Source: Gambelia wislizenii (Eukaryota; Chordata; Lepidosauria; Squamata; Crotaphytidae). Taken from it: a stretch of DNA of 64,000 nt. The number at the start of each line of letters is the position of its first letter. Positions within the stretch are counted from its first letter, which is position 1. The stretch is taken from positions 288,946,187-289,010,186 of the forward strand of contig JAUMIR010000001.1 in the NCBI GenBank assembly GCA_030847615.1, read 5' to 3'. Below are positions 52,236 through 62,340 of this stretch, piece by piece. The notes under the pieces are model-generated. The model was not told the origin of the DNA. It was given only the letters and a program-made list of their open reading frames with translations, and did no database searches. The translations under genes and the position numbers were made by a program.

Positions 52236-54137
52236 TTATTCAGGAAAGACAGCTTGGAGTTGGGAAGCGACCGTCCTCTCAATCACTTTGCTTAGAAAAG
52301 GCAGCAAGGAGGCTGGCCTATAGTTGTTCCTGTCCAAGGGGTCCAGGGAAGGCTTTTTCAGGAGTGGCTTAACCGCCGCTTCCTTCAGACAGGGTAGAAC
52401 GGACCCCTCCCTGAAGGACGCATTGATAATATCTCTAAGGAGTACTCTCGATGCGTCGCCCCCTTGGGTGGCCAGCCAAGATGGACAGGGATCGAGGGGA
52501 CAGGTTGTCTTCCTCACTCTACCAAGGAGCTTGTCCACATCATCGGTACTCACAGATTGAAGCTGATCCAATAAAATTTCATCAACGGAGTTGCTGGACA
52601 CCTCGTCTATAGATTCTGTCATAACACTGGCATCTAAGTCGGCTCTTATCTGAGAGATTTTATCTGCAAAGTGGATGTTAAACGCATCACAGCAGGCCGT
52701 TGTCAGGTTGAGTAAGGGGTTCTGCGCAGGTGGAATCTGCGTCAGCTCCCCCACCACCCTAAACAGTTCTGCTGGACGGGACTCTGCAGATGCAATACAT
52801 GCAGAGGAGAAAGACTTCTGCGCTGCACATATTGCCTCTCGATAAGAATCAAGGAAATTCCTATGACGAGTCTTGTCGGATAAGAGTCGAGTCTTCCGCC
52901 AGGTGCGCTCTAGTCGTTGTGCAGCCCGCTTCATCTTCCTAAGCTCCTCTGAGTACCAGAGCTTACGGTTAGGAGCAGGCTGGAAAGGACGCTTGGGAGA
53001 GATTGTGTCAATAGCCTTGGTGAGGTCAGTGTTCCAAATATTAACCAAAGCTTCAACAGAATCACCGGCGTTACCAACTATTAAACCCTCCAAGGCTTTC
53101 TGGAATCCAATTGGTTCCATTAGCCTTCGAGGGCGGACCATTCTAATAGGTCCACCACCACCCCCAGTGGGGCAGACAGTGGCTGTTAGCTCCATCTTGA
53201 CCAGGAAATGATCCGTCCATGACAATGCAGAGGTTTTAACAATCTCCGTCCACGGATATTCCTGTTCCGTACTAAAGGCCGCATCGAGGGTACGACCTGC
53301 ACAGTGAGTAGGCCCGACAACCAATTGGGATAGGCCCATGTTTGTCATGGATTCCATGAACTCCGGAGCTGCACCAGTTAGATTTAGCAAGCTGGTCTCG
53401 AGTGGGATGTTGAAGTCGCGAAGAACTAAAAGTCTGGCCCGTTGTCTAACAGACTCCCTAACCGAGCTATCCCTGGACCTCAGGCTTAGGTACATACAGT
53501 CGATGTGGACTGTGTTCCGAATAGGCTTCCTGGTCAAGGTTAGATTGTTTTTATGAACCAGAGCAACTCCGCCCCCCCCCCCCCGCCCACTTTTCCTTAC
53601 CTGCTCACTAACTGAGTACCTGGCTGGGAGTGCCTGCGCCCAAGTCGCAGCACTGACCTCTCCCAGCCAGGTCTCCGTAAAGCATGCCAGGTTGGCAGCC
53701 TCATCCAATAAAAGGTCATGGATAATATGTGTCTTGTTTTTAACCGACTTGGCATTGCAAAGGAGCAGAGTAAGGGTCTGTGGAATGGTTGGTGTGCTCT
53801 CCAATTTATTCTGGGAAACAGAGTGAACTGAAGGCGGGATAGATATTAAACATCGATCCTGCCTTCTTTTGTAACAATTTTTCACTCTGTTGCCGCCATA
53901 CCTTCCCTTCCCCCCCACAACCTCAATTCCCACTCCCAGATCATTCCCAGCCCCTGGTAGGTATTCCTGGGGGGTGGTGGAGTGACTTTTAAGGCCAGCC
54001 ACTCCTGGCCACACCCCAACTCCCTGCTCAGCTGCCTCAGCTGCCCTTACCCTGGTGTAATGGGGAAGGAAGGAAGGCTTCCTCACAGTCCTCCAGAGTC
54101 TTCTTCTGGCTGGCTGGTTTGCGGAGTCAGGTATCAT
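52236..54137 (-). CDS. L2 LINE ORF: AP-type endonuclease plus start of RT
   Basis: Open frame of about 633 codons. I start it at the ATG at 54,137 (residue numbers count from the GTG two codons upstream, 54,143); the true family start may lie further upstream. The AP endonuclease that nicks target DNA spans about residues 122-320. Visible active-site motifs are LCNAKS (N130), FTETWLG (E157), LRDFN (D243, N245; the usual Gly before Asp is Arg here) and SWTDHFLV (D311, H312). A basic linker follows (RKLWYSEELRKMKRAAQRLE, about 388-410). Then comes the beginning of the reverse transcriptase (KPLLKKPSLDPLDRNNYRPA, about 592-612; LSKVIERTVASQLQ). The stop cuts the RT before its palm; the family enzyme is normally longer. 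A five-glycine run near residue 188 comes from a C/G homopolymer at 53,573-53,584. The long undamaged frame suggests a young copy, but it cannot retrotranspose. Confidence 0.9.
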   Translation of the reverse strand: MIPDSANQPARRRLWRTVRKPSFLPHYTRVRAAEAAEQGVGVWPGVAGLKSHSTTPQEYLPGAGNDLGVGIEVVGGKGRYGGNRVKNCYKRRQDRCLISIPPSVHSVSQNKLESTPTIPQTLTLLLCNAKSVKNKTHIIHDLLLDEAANLACFTETWLGEVSAATWAQALPARYSVSEQVRKSGRGGGGGVALVHKNNLTLTRKPIRNTVHIDCMYLSLRSRDSSVRESVRQRARLLVLRDFNIPLETSLLNLTGAAPEFMESMTNMGLSQLVVGPTHCAGRTLDAAFSTEQEYPWTEIVKTSALSWTDHFLVKMELTATVCPTGGGGGPIRMVRPRRLMEPIGFQKALEGLIVGNAGDSVEALVNIWNTDLTKAIDTISPKRPFQPAPNRKLWYSEELRKMKRAAQRLERTWRKTRLLSDKTRHRNFLDSYREAICAAQKSFSSACIASAESRPAELFRVVGELTQIPPAQNPLLNLTTACCDAFNIHFADKISQIRADLDASVMTESIDEVSSNSVDEILLDQLQSVSTDDVDKLLGRVRKTTCPLDPCPSWLATQGGDASRVLLRDIINASFREGSVLPCLKEAAVKPLLKKPSLDPLDRNNYRPASLLPFLSKVIERTVASQLQAVFPE

Positions 54138-54430
54138 GCCCACTTCCAGTCTACCATAGTAGATCTGGAACTAGATCTATTAAATCTTACAGGAGCTGTG
54201 TAACTACCGTAAAAAAAAGTCATACTATAAATAATCTGCATCTATGATTTGCACATCTGTTTGTTTGTGTATTTATCTGTGTATTTATCCTTATACACAC
54301 ACACAAATCCCACATCATTTTCTGCTTGACACCACTGGTAGATTTGTTTTTGGGGAAATGAATTGTAATGAAAATTTGAAAATCATACAGAATTGTGAAG
54401 TGAAAGGATTTCACTGCTGGCATCCATAGA

Positions 54431-54602
54431 TTTTCCTTGGTTTTTTTCCGGGCTGTGAGGCCGTGTTCTGGAAGAGTTTATTTCTGACGTTTCACCTGCA
54501 TCTGTGGCTGGCAACATCCTTAGCCATAGATGCAGACAAAACGTCAGAAGTAAACTCTTCCAGAATATGGCCTCACAGCCCGGAAAAAAAACAAGGAAAA
54601 TC
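54431..54602. mobile_element. Fold-back element, 172 bp, ~75-bp arms
   Basis: Left arm CCGGGCTGTGAGGCCGTGTT CTGGAAGAGTTTATTTCTGA CGTTT; right arm, inverted, is nearly identical (AAACGTCAGAAGTAAACTCT TCCAGAATATGGCCTCACAG CCCGG on the plus strand). The loop is at about 54,510-54,525. A family widespread in vertebrates, to my recollection. Non-coding. Confidence 0.88.
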
Positions 54603-54619
54603 ATACAGAATTCCTGGTA

Positions 54620-54852
54620 TAGTGGGCCCTTGGTATCCGCTGGGCTTCCAGGTAGCCCTCCCCCATGGATACCAAAATCTGTGATGCTCAAGTCCCATTA
54701 CATACAATGGCATATAAAATGGTGTCCCTTGTATAAAATGGCAAAATCAAGGTTTACTTCTTGGATTTTTTTCTTGTGGTTGTTGGAATATTTTCAAACC
54801 ATGGATGGTTGAATCCATGGATGGCAAATATGTGGATACAGAGGGCCAGCTA
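54620..54852. mobile_element. pogo/Tigger-like MITE, AT-rich, 233 bp
   Basis: TA|TAGTGGGCCCTTGGTATCCG ... inverted right end TAGCTGGCCCTCTGTATCCA, flanked by TA (54,618-54,619; 54,853-54,854). The interior CCATTACATACAATGGCATA and AAAATCAAGGTTTACTTCTT is the inverse of the copies at 42,164 and 57,320. Confidence 0.88.
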
Positions 54853-54854
54853 TA

Positions 54855-55700
54855 CCACGGAAGACCTTGCAATAAACTAATCAGAGCTGAGTATACAGGG
54901 CTGTTGGAACATCATGAGCTGGGCATGGCAGCAGATAATAATAGCAGAAAGAGAAAAAGGAATTTAGCACAAATTCAAAATTTGAAAAATGTCAAGAATT
55001 TGGATTCTAACAATTCTCAAATGCCTTCTGGGTGATTGATTTCTAGGAATTAGTTTAAAAACAACGCCATTAAGTCTTATGGATTTATAAGGAATTATAA
55101 AGGAATAATATGTAGAAAAATATATTGCAAAATATAATACTTCTACATTCTGGTTTTCACCCAAATGTACCGCTGTTCACTCAGAATATTAAACATGGAT
55201 ACCTGAATACCTCTCTTGATTTAGACCCTTAAAGCATGCTCCATGCTTGTTTTTCATCCTCAGCAGGCACAGAGAGATGCAGTAAGAAGGGAAATGGGGA
55301 AGAAAATTCATTCCATGAATGGGACACCACTCATTCTTCTCAGGATCTAAATACTTGTTGTTTTCTAAAATCATTAAACCCAGCAGTTTTCACATGTGAG
55401 AATAATTTTTAGCAGTATGAAGAATATGAACCCAAAGTTTGGCATAAAAGTTTTCATCAGAAGATATTGTTTAAGAAGGATTTTCTCCCTTGTCCTAAAT
55501 TCTTTTCCATTGCCGCATGCTACACCCAGTAAAAGTACGAGAGTTAAGCTGCTGCAGTGCCACTTTCCTTCTTTGCTAGAAAAGCCCGTGTTTATTTTCA
55601 AATGGATTACATATTGCAGTATACATGTTTCCCAATTACAAGTCAATACGCCAAACCACACTGTTGAGAGAGAACAAAGCTAGCAGAGATATTTGATGAT
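54855..55700. other. No recognised feature
   Basis: AT-rich, no family motifs. 55,380-55,690 has mirror open frames on both strands without similarity that I recognise. Confidence 0.4.
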
Positions 55701-55704
55701 TAAC

Positions 55705-56900
55705 ACATGAAATAATGAGACAAGACACAAAAGTTGGGTTGAAATAGGGGCCACTTTATTTAATATCTGACCTATTTATTTATTTATTGAGGTATGTGAA
55801 CCGGAGGGAGACCCAGTGTGGAACAAGCTGGAGCTGATGGTCCCCCCAGACAGCTCCCCCAGCTTCCCTGGGCGATACACCTGAGCTCTGAGGGGGATCC
55901 CAGGAAATGGGATGCCCTCTGTGCACCGTCTACTGGAAGGTGAGGCCCCAGGATGTAATTCCTCAAGCCGCAGGACTTCTATCAAGGGCTCTATCCTAAT
56001 GCCGGCCTCAAGGATAGCCCATCTCCCTGCACCCCACCTGCATGATCTGCAGGCGCAGTTTGATAAGCCTGTCCGTCAACCCACAAGGGGGGTGCCGTAG
56101 GTGAATGCCAAAGTAACCCTATCTCCCCCACTCCCTGCCACAGATAAGGGGCAAGTGTCTACTTAGCTCCTATCCCAGCCATGCACACCCAAACTTGGAA
56201 GGAGCAAGGGGGGGGCGGCAAGAGGCGTGCACACAGCAAGGAGGAAAAAATGGGGAAAAACCACCATGGCAGGGCACGGGTGGGTGGCAAGAGGCCAGGA
56301 AGAGGCCAAGGCAAGAAGCCGGGAACCAGGCCACAAACACACACACATGGAAAAAGGCAGGCTGGCAGGAAGAAAAAACACACACACAGGCTGCCACACA
56401 CGCGTGCGAGAGGGAGCACAACAACACAGGAATGCAATCACGGCGGAACACAATCATGGCGGGCCGGGGGGGGGCGGCAAATGGCTGGTGGAGCAGACCG
56501 CTACCCACAAGCACAGTTCGCCCACCACTCACTCACTGTGCCCACGTCCACTCAAACATTCAGTGAACAGTACTCAGCTGGGCTGCTCACTCTCACACAG
56601 TACACCCAATACAGGCATTCCTCCCACATAGCCCAGCCAAACCACTTAGCTCTCCCTATGACGCAGCAGCGAATCACCACGATCCACCATGGAGCCGTCC
56701 AATTCTTCTAAGTCACTGCAAGGAAAGAGGAGGAGGCCAGGGGTGGCAGGACCTTAAATAAGGTAAGCTCTGCCCCTGCCTCCTCCCAACCATGGCGAGG
56801 GATGCCATGGCCAAGCATACGCTTGTTGTCATGTGTAGTCATTAAAACACCTCCCCCGATGCAACCCTGCATGCTGCTCAGGGGGGTGGTTGTTCTCTGC
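55705..56900 (-). mobile_element. GC-rich retroelement-like block, possibly an LTR
   Basis: On the minus strand a TTATTTAAGG TATA-like box (about 56,760-56,751) is followed by ~1 kb of GC-rich sequence. It ends TTAAATAAAGTGGCCCCTAT TTCAACCC near 55,760, an AATAAA signal with downstream GT-rich DNA. Order and composition would suit a long terminal repeat of an LTR-type retrotransposon. I could not define TG...CA ends with a target duplication. Open frames across 56,160-56,710 on both strands are compositional. Confidence 0.35.
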
Positions 56901-56904
56901 AGAT

Positions 56905-57315
56905 AGCAAGAGTAGTGTGATTTTTAATTTTTTTTTAATTGTTTGTATTAAAATTCTACATACACTAAAAGCTGGATATATCAGACAAATTAAAAACTAC
57001 ATTACATGAAAGGAAATCAAACAAACTACACTACAACAATATAAAGTATATGGCTTCCAGTTATCTTTTCTGTAGTTATATAATTCCTAACCTTCTATCT
57101 CCTCCTTTTCAACGAGAAATGTTACACTTCATCTATAAATTTGACTCATATTAATAATCAAAACGATCTTATCATCTCCATTCTTTCTCAAAAAGTCAAT
57201 TAAGGGTTTCCAGCCTTTCAAAAAAGATACCAATGACTTTTCTCTAATAAAAATAGATAATGTATCCATCTCTTCTAACTCGTTCATTTTTAACAACCAT
57301 TCTTCTTTAGTAGGT
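56905..57315. other. AT-rich; nothing firm
   Basis: AT-rich sequence with T-runs (56,920-56,945). The polarity and words (CATCTCCATTCTTTCTC, AAAAGTCAATTAAGGGTTTC CAGCC) hint at an old L1 3' region on the minus strand, but this is not demonstrated. Confidence 0.3.
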
Positions 57316-57319
57316 AATA

Positions 57320-57549
57320 CATTTGTCCTTCCGTATCCACAGATTTGGTATCCATGGATTTAAGTATTAATGGCTTGAAAATATTCTTAAAAAATATCCA
57401 AAAAGCAAACCTTGATTTTGTCATATTATATAAGGGAGACCATTTTGCTATGCCATTGCATATAGTGGGACTTAAATATTCATGGATTTTGGTATCCACG
57501 GGGGGGGGGTACTGGGACCAAACCCCAGCGAATATGAAGGGACAACTTG
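57320..57549. mobile_element. pogo/Tigger-like MITE, AT-rich, 230 bp
   Basis: TA|CATTTGTCCTTCCGTATCCA ... GAAGGGACAACTTG|TA. Same length and interior as 42,164-42,393 (TGGCTTGAAAATATTCTTAA, AAGCAAACCTTGATTTTG, GGGACCAAACCCCAGCGAAT). TA duplication intact. Confidence 0.92.
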
Positions 57550-57578
57550 TACACTACTCTTCCATTTCTTATGGGAAT

Positions 57579-57775
57579 GGTGTGGTAGCTGGGGAACACA
57601 GTGTTGCATAGCAGCTAGAGAGTTCTTGCCCCCAGTGAGCCATGAAACTCACTGGATGACTTTGGGCTAGCCCTATTCTTTCCGCTTGACCTACCTCACA
57701 GGGTTGGTGCAAGGGTAAAATGGAGAGAAGGACATGCAGGCAACATGACATAAATCCTTTGGGATGCCGTATTTT
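57579..57775 (+). mobile_element. tRNA-derived SINE, second family
   Basis: GGTGTGGTAGCTGGGGAACA head, GAGCCATGAAACTCACTGGA TGACTTTGGGC body, GACCTACCTCACAGGGTTGG and GGTAAAATGGAGAGAAGGAC 3' part. Same family as 2,757. Confidence 0.75.
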
Positions 57776-58190
57776 AAACTAAGTAATCTGGAAGAGTAGT
57801 AGTCCAAAAATGTTTTCTTAGGAAGCCCTGGAAGAAATTCTCTTGTTATATCTTGAAGACTATTGTGAATCAAGTCATATGTACAGCAGTCTTCCCCTCC
57901 TCTTCTCATTTGTTGCTGGTTATTGGGTCTTAGAAAGAGTCACAGAGAGCTGAGTGTCACATGAAGTTTTCAGATGCCCCTCCTGGTTTGAAAGCACATG
58001 GGTGGAATGTTGTGGGACTGCATAAGCCGTTTCCCCTTCACTAGCAAATGTGTGCTGCAGTCCCAATACCACTGCCCCCATGTTGAGCCAGTGCATAAAG
58101 GAGCTTTCAGTATGGACCAGGCCTGGACTGGTATTTGCTGCCTGAAGGAAAGCCCCTTCTTTCCATGGCTGACCAGATTGGCAATCTGTT
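57776..58190. other. No firm feature; MITE arm near 57,780
   Basis: GTAATCTGGAAGAGTAGTAG TCCAAAAATGTTTTC is one diverged arm of the palindromic MITE family. The remainder is unrecognised. Confidence 0.35.
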
Positions 58191-58191
58191 T

Positions 58192-58460
58192 CTTTATTAA
58201 AAGTATTTATAAACTGTTTTTCTGATCACCAGGGCCCCTCAAGCAATGTACAATAAAATCACCATATAAAAATAGAATAAAAATGACATATTCTTCAATA
58301 CTAAATGATGAAAACAATTTTAAAACTCAAAGGCCTGGTAAAACAATGCTATTTTGACTGCTTTTCTGATGCTTGGCAAGAATGGAGTCAGCCTGGTTTC
58401 CCCTGGGAGGAAGTTTCACAACTAAGACACTGTTACAGAAAAAGCCGGGTTTCATGTACT
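58192..58460 (-). mobile_element. LINE 3' tail (L2-like)
   Basis: TTTATTAAAAGTATTTATAA ACTGTTTTTCTGATCACC, CTCAAGCAATGTACAATAAAA, A-rich linker, then AACAATGCTATTTTGACTGC and CCCCTGGGAGGAAGTTTCAC: the inverted 3' UTR arrangement seen at 22,267. Confidence 0.6.
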
Positions 58461-59398
58461 CACTAAGTTAACCTCTTGGGATGGCGGGACATGCAGTAGA
58501 GCCACCACTGAAGATATTTTAACCAGACAGCTTCATTCAGGAGGAAGTGCTCTTTCAGATATCCTTGCCTCAAGTGATTTGGATCTTATTTCAAGATTGG
58601 AGCAATATCCTGCACTGTACCTGAGGAGGGACAATTATATTTAAGGGTATAACGTAGGTTGCATGATATACATAATTTTGTCCACCATCACCTTATGGCT
58701 GTTCACACCTCCTTAAGACCTGTCAGTTGAAGCAGCTGCCTTCCTCTGCTTCGTGAGCCCAGGCATTATTCTAAGGTGCAGCTGGACACTTTTTTCCCCC
58801 AGTAGGACAATAACGTGTGTCCTAAACTCTGAATAGCTTTCAGAGCAGTTGGTTATTTCTTCAAACAGTTGAGGAAAAGATAAAGAAAATTGAAAATACC
58901 ATTATCACCTTCCATCTTCATAACCTTATATTAACAGTATATTATGGGGTCCAACTACATGACTGCTCTAAGTGTGACCTTGGAGAGTGCATACATGGTG
59001 ACAGATCTCTTTGCTTGGAATCCAGTGATGTTTTGCAGGCGTTGTCTCCTGCTGCCAGAACCCCATTTACACCATGGCTGCAGAGTTCCCTGGCTCCTAG
59101 TTTCACCACCAGATTTTGGAATGATTTTAATCCTTACATAAATTTTGTTGATTCTGGTTTGGTCCACTGTGCTGTCATACCTCAGGGCCAGCACCAATGT
59201 ATTTTTGTTTCAATGAGGTTGTCCCTACAGTGTACCATGTACCCATGCAAAATAACACATGGTTCTCAGTAGATTGAGGAGAAACATCATCTTGTCCCAG
59301 CCTTCTGGCTTCTTGTGCAGGACAAGAAGCCTGGTAGGACCAACGCCTGCCCAGAAAGAAATGCAACTGTAGAACTGCTCCATAGGGTTGGGGTCTCT
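58461..59398. other. No recognised feature
   Basis: Overlapping frames of 60-85 codons on both strands (58,944-59,272) show no family motif. Confidence 0.4.
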
Positions 59399-59400
59399 GA

Positions 59401-60038
59401 GGGGTTGTCTAAATAGCAAAAATACTCCTCATAGAATTCAAGGAGAATACAATTTGTCTAAATGGCATCCCACATCAATCCACTGTATTTGGAAGGGGGG
59501 GGGTCAAAAACTCCAAATACTCTGCAGGAAAAGCCTTCGTAGTTTTCCCCATATTTTTAAAAAGCTCTGTGGGGAATACACATTCCACTTGCTGGGCCAG
59601 CCGATCCACTTTGATTTGCATGCCCGATAAGAGTGGAAATGGAAAGCTGATTGGTTGGACGTAGGCAGAGGATGGAGCTTGCTAACAAGGCAAGTGCCTG
59701 AAACTACCATATTGGGTTTTCACCGTAGCGATTGTGTGCTGAGGTGAGGAAACAGCCTTCATGTATTTATTTAATTAGTCAGAATGTCACACTTTTGCAC
59801 CTTAGATATGATTTTTTTAAAAATACTGTTCGGCAGCAGCAACTGGTGGTAATAAAAACGCAAGTAATTCACTTGTTCCTGCCATCTTGATTTGCAGGCA
59901 TGCCTGTTGGAACAGCGAAAGCGGATATCTTCACATGCCTGTGATCTTGCCAAAAAAACTATTAAGAAGAATAGAAGTTTCTACGAATTGGCGTTAGTGT
60001 GCATCAATCGACATTTCCCCCCTTGTGTAAACAAGCCA
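59401..60038. mobile_element. Dispersed TIR-type repeat, copy 2 (homologous to 18,729)
   Basis: Left GGGGTTGTCTAAATAGC; right end inverted TGGCTTGTTTACACAAGG. TGA on both sides (59,398-59,400; 60,039-60,041) is a plausible 3-bp target duplication. AGCAAAAATACTCCTCATAG AATT and GTATTTGGAAGGGGGGGGGT CAAAAACTCC match copy 1. 638 bp against 382 bp, so copy 1 is internally shorter. Non-coding. Confidence 0.68.
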
Positions 60039-60039
60039 T

Positions 60040-60810
60040 GAGTGTCTCGTGGTTTTTCCTTGCAAAGAGAAGCTGTATGTGTGTGCATCAGCATTGCACC
60101 CAGACATAATCTGGCTGAGTAGCCAGACAGCAGGACCATAGTTAGCGCATGGGCAGGGGGCTGGGCTAGCCTGCATGGCCCTACAATCTCTCCTGTGTGT
60201 TTTTTCAGTGCATGCAGTAAGATCTTTAAACATGATGAACATATGTGTAGTACACTGGGGTACATTGGCCTCCATGTTCTTCCAATGGAATTGCTCAGCT
60301 TCTATCATATAATAGGCCGTTAGTAAAAAGACTAGTCATGTGTGTAGTACCTACTTTTAAAAATACGTTATTTAAATGTAAAGTCAAATATATACCCTTA
60401 AACATTTTGCCAATTTTGTGCAGTCCCCTTCCTCCTTTATTATCTGCTCCCTGTAGTCCTGTTTCTATCTAGACCACAAATAATTCATTTTCTGAATAAC
60501 TCTGATAATTAGAGATTATCATGTTAGTATAGTAATTATTATTTTTCCTCTTCACTAAATATTGCTTTATAATTCCTAAATTGCAGTACAGAAGGCATTT
60601 GCTGAACAGCAAAACAGTAATGCTTAAAAATACTTGGAGGTACTATTTAAAAAATAAAAATAAAAATAAAATAAAATGCAGGCTTTTTAATTGTTATAAT
60701 TAGGGACACTTGTGAACATAGCTTTGTATACCCTCCTGGCTTCTATTATCATTTTCTGGCGTAGGATTTGGAGAAGCACTGCTGATATAAAAGACTATCT
60801 GGAATTCATT
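60040..60810. other. No recognised feature; (AAAAT)n at 60,650-60,676
   Basis: AT-rich. AAAAATAAAAATAAAATAAA simple sequence. No repeat ends seen. Confidence 0.45.
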
Positions 60811-60811
60811 T

Positions 60812-61170
60812 ATATGTGTATTTTTATGCTCCCTTTCCATTCTTAGAGCATGTTGGCTGTCAATCAATCAATGAAAGGAAATGAATAAGAAAAAAAATCC
60901 TTTCAGCATCAATACAAATAAAATGCCATTCACTAAAATTTAATACAATTCAGCAGAAGAGGGAACAGACACCCCACCCCAAGCCCACAAAAAACAACAG
61001 AAGGATCTAACAATCAGTTTCCACCCAGGTTAAAAGAGCATTGGAATAGTAGTGTTTTGACATGGTGTCTAAAGGCAGATAGGGAGAGTGTCAAACAGAT
61101 GTTCTGAGAGAAAGAGTTCAAATGAGAGTTTAGCTTCAACATTGGTAAAACCTTGTTCAAGGTACCCTCA
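60812..61170 (-). mobile_element. LINE 3' tail (L2-like), diverged
   Basis: TATATGTGTATTTTTATGCT CCCTTTCC at the left, an A-rich linker, then ACCCAGGTTAAAAGAGCATT GGAATAG, similar in layout to 22,267 and 58,192. Confidence 0.5.
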
Positions 61171-61310
61171 CCACCAGAGCTTGCAAAAGTTACTATTTTG
61201 AGTACAACTCACAAAATCACTGCAACCCTCATGGCAGGTGATGGCTAGAGGGTTTTAGGAGTTGTAGTCCAAAAATCGTATGGCATGGAGAGAAATCTCC
61301 ACTGAAGGTT

Positions 61311-61512
61311 GAGGTGCATCTACACTGTACAAATAATGCAGTTTGGAACCCCTTTAAGTACTGTAGCTCCATCCTGTGGAATTCTGGGATGTAAAGTTTT
61401 ACAAGGTCTTTAGCATTTTCTGCCAAAGAGTGTTGGTGCCTCACAGGATGGAGTCATGGCAGTTAAAGTGGTGTCAGACTGCATTATTTCTACAGTGTAG
61501 ATGCACTCTTAG
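61311..61512. mobile_element. Palindromic MITE (GTGCATCTACACTGTA ends), 202 bp
   Basis: GGTGCATCTACACTGTACAA ATAATGCAGTTTGG at the left; the right end inverted AGTGCATCTACACTGTAGAA ATAATGCAGTCTGACACCAC. Inner arms CTCCATCCTGTGGAATTC / GGATGGAGTCATGG also pair. High arm identity suggests a comparatively young copy. Non-coding. Confidence 0.88.
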
Positions 61513-61694
61513 ACTACAGTGCTATACTTTCCTCAAGGTAAGTTGTATTAAATGAAATGGGCTTACTCCTGTGTAGAAATGATAGTGTTGTTAAGTGTGC
61601 AGGCATATTCATAGGGAGAAGCAGTCCCCAAAGTAATGAACACACACACATACGCATACGTATAGTATAATACAGTACAGTATACAAAGACATA

Positions 61695-62046
61695 GCCATG
61701 TTAGTCTGGACTATCAGTATAAGCAAGGGCATCTTGTAGCACCTTTGCTACAAGTTGTAGCATAAGCTTTTGTAGACTTGGTTTTCTTCATTAGATGTAA
61801 GGTGTGAACTGGTGCCTAGGAACAGACCTTTTAAGCAGACTGTTGAATAGCCATAGAAATGAAAAACTTGTGGATGTGGTGATGAGGTGACAAATTCACA
61901 AGGAACCATCTTTGGTGCTGAAAAATCAGGGTCTGGGATTATTCTGAACTGGCAGTCCTAACCCCAAGTATCCCTCTGGCCAGAAGTTGGCTACAACTTC
62001 TTTCTCTCAGTTAGTCTCAAAGGTGCTACAAGATCCCCTTGCCTTA
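61695..62046. mobile_element. Inverted-repeat element (TCTTGTAGCACCTTTG type), ~350 bp
   Basis: AGCAAGGGCATCTTGTAGCA CCTTTG at 61,723 is inverted at 62,015-62,042 (CAAAGGTGCTACAAGATCCC CTTGCC). Preceded by CATGTTAGTCTGGACTATCA, followed by CATAAGCTTTTGTAGACTTGG. This phrase family is common in reptile genomes as a DNA-transposon remnant. Confidence 0.65.
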
Positions 62047-62049
62047 ATA

Positions 62050-62340
62050 GTATAGTATAAATATAGAATATATTTATCTCCTGTCTTTCTCCAAGTGTGG
62101 GACCCAGTATAGCAAAGCTGTTTACATGAGATGCATATAGTAAATCTGAAACAGAATAAAAACACAACAATTTTAAAAATTACAATTTAAAAGACCCGAG
62201 AGATATTTTTCCAGGTTCCAGTAAAGACACTTAAAAAAACTATCCACCTTGAATGTCTTTATGCCTTTCTAATTTAAATGGCTTAAAACAGCTCAGCGTA
62301 AGTCTCAAGGCTGGGAAGTGAGACCAATTAATAGTGGATT
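62050..62340 (-). mobile_element. LINE 3' tail (L2-like), diverged
   Basis: TATTTATCTCCTGTCTTTCT CCAAGTGTGGGACCCAG, A-rich linker, TCCAGGTTCCAGTAAAGACAC. Inverted L2-type 3' region. Confidence 0.55.

Larger units (their letters stand above)
51962..54200 (-). mobile_element. L2 LINE with internal deletion
   Basis: On the minus strand: endonuclease ORF (54,137-52,236), a sharp stop soon after the first RT motif, then ~230 bp of A-rich untranslated sequence. It ends GATTGCGTTGCAGAGGGGTG GGATAGAAATAAAATTTTAT and (TTA)n, the usual L2-type 3' end. The RT palm and C-terminal region (roughly 1.5-2 kb in the family) are missing. Unlike the 5'-truncated copies elsewhere, both the 5' coding portion and 3' tail are kept. 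Confidence 0.88.

Noticed and set aside
54160..54203. Plus-strand phrase LLNLTGAV next to the minus-strand L2 ORF, which contains LLNLTGAA: possible 5' inversion (twin priming)
   Set aside because: At the nucleotide level only about 15-20 bases agree, with gaps, and flanking codons do not match the endonuclease. Chance is more likely.
56163..56711. Several overlapping open frames of 90-176 codons on both strands
   Set aside because: They lie in a GC-rich, CA-rich block, are present in several frames at once, are low-complexity (HTHTH-, PPP-rich) and match no family. They are compositional artefacts.
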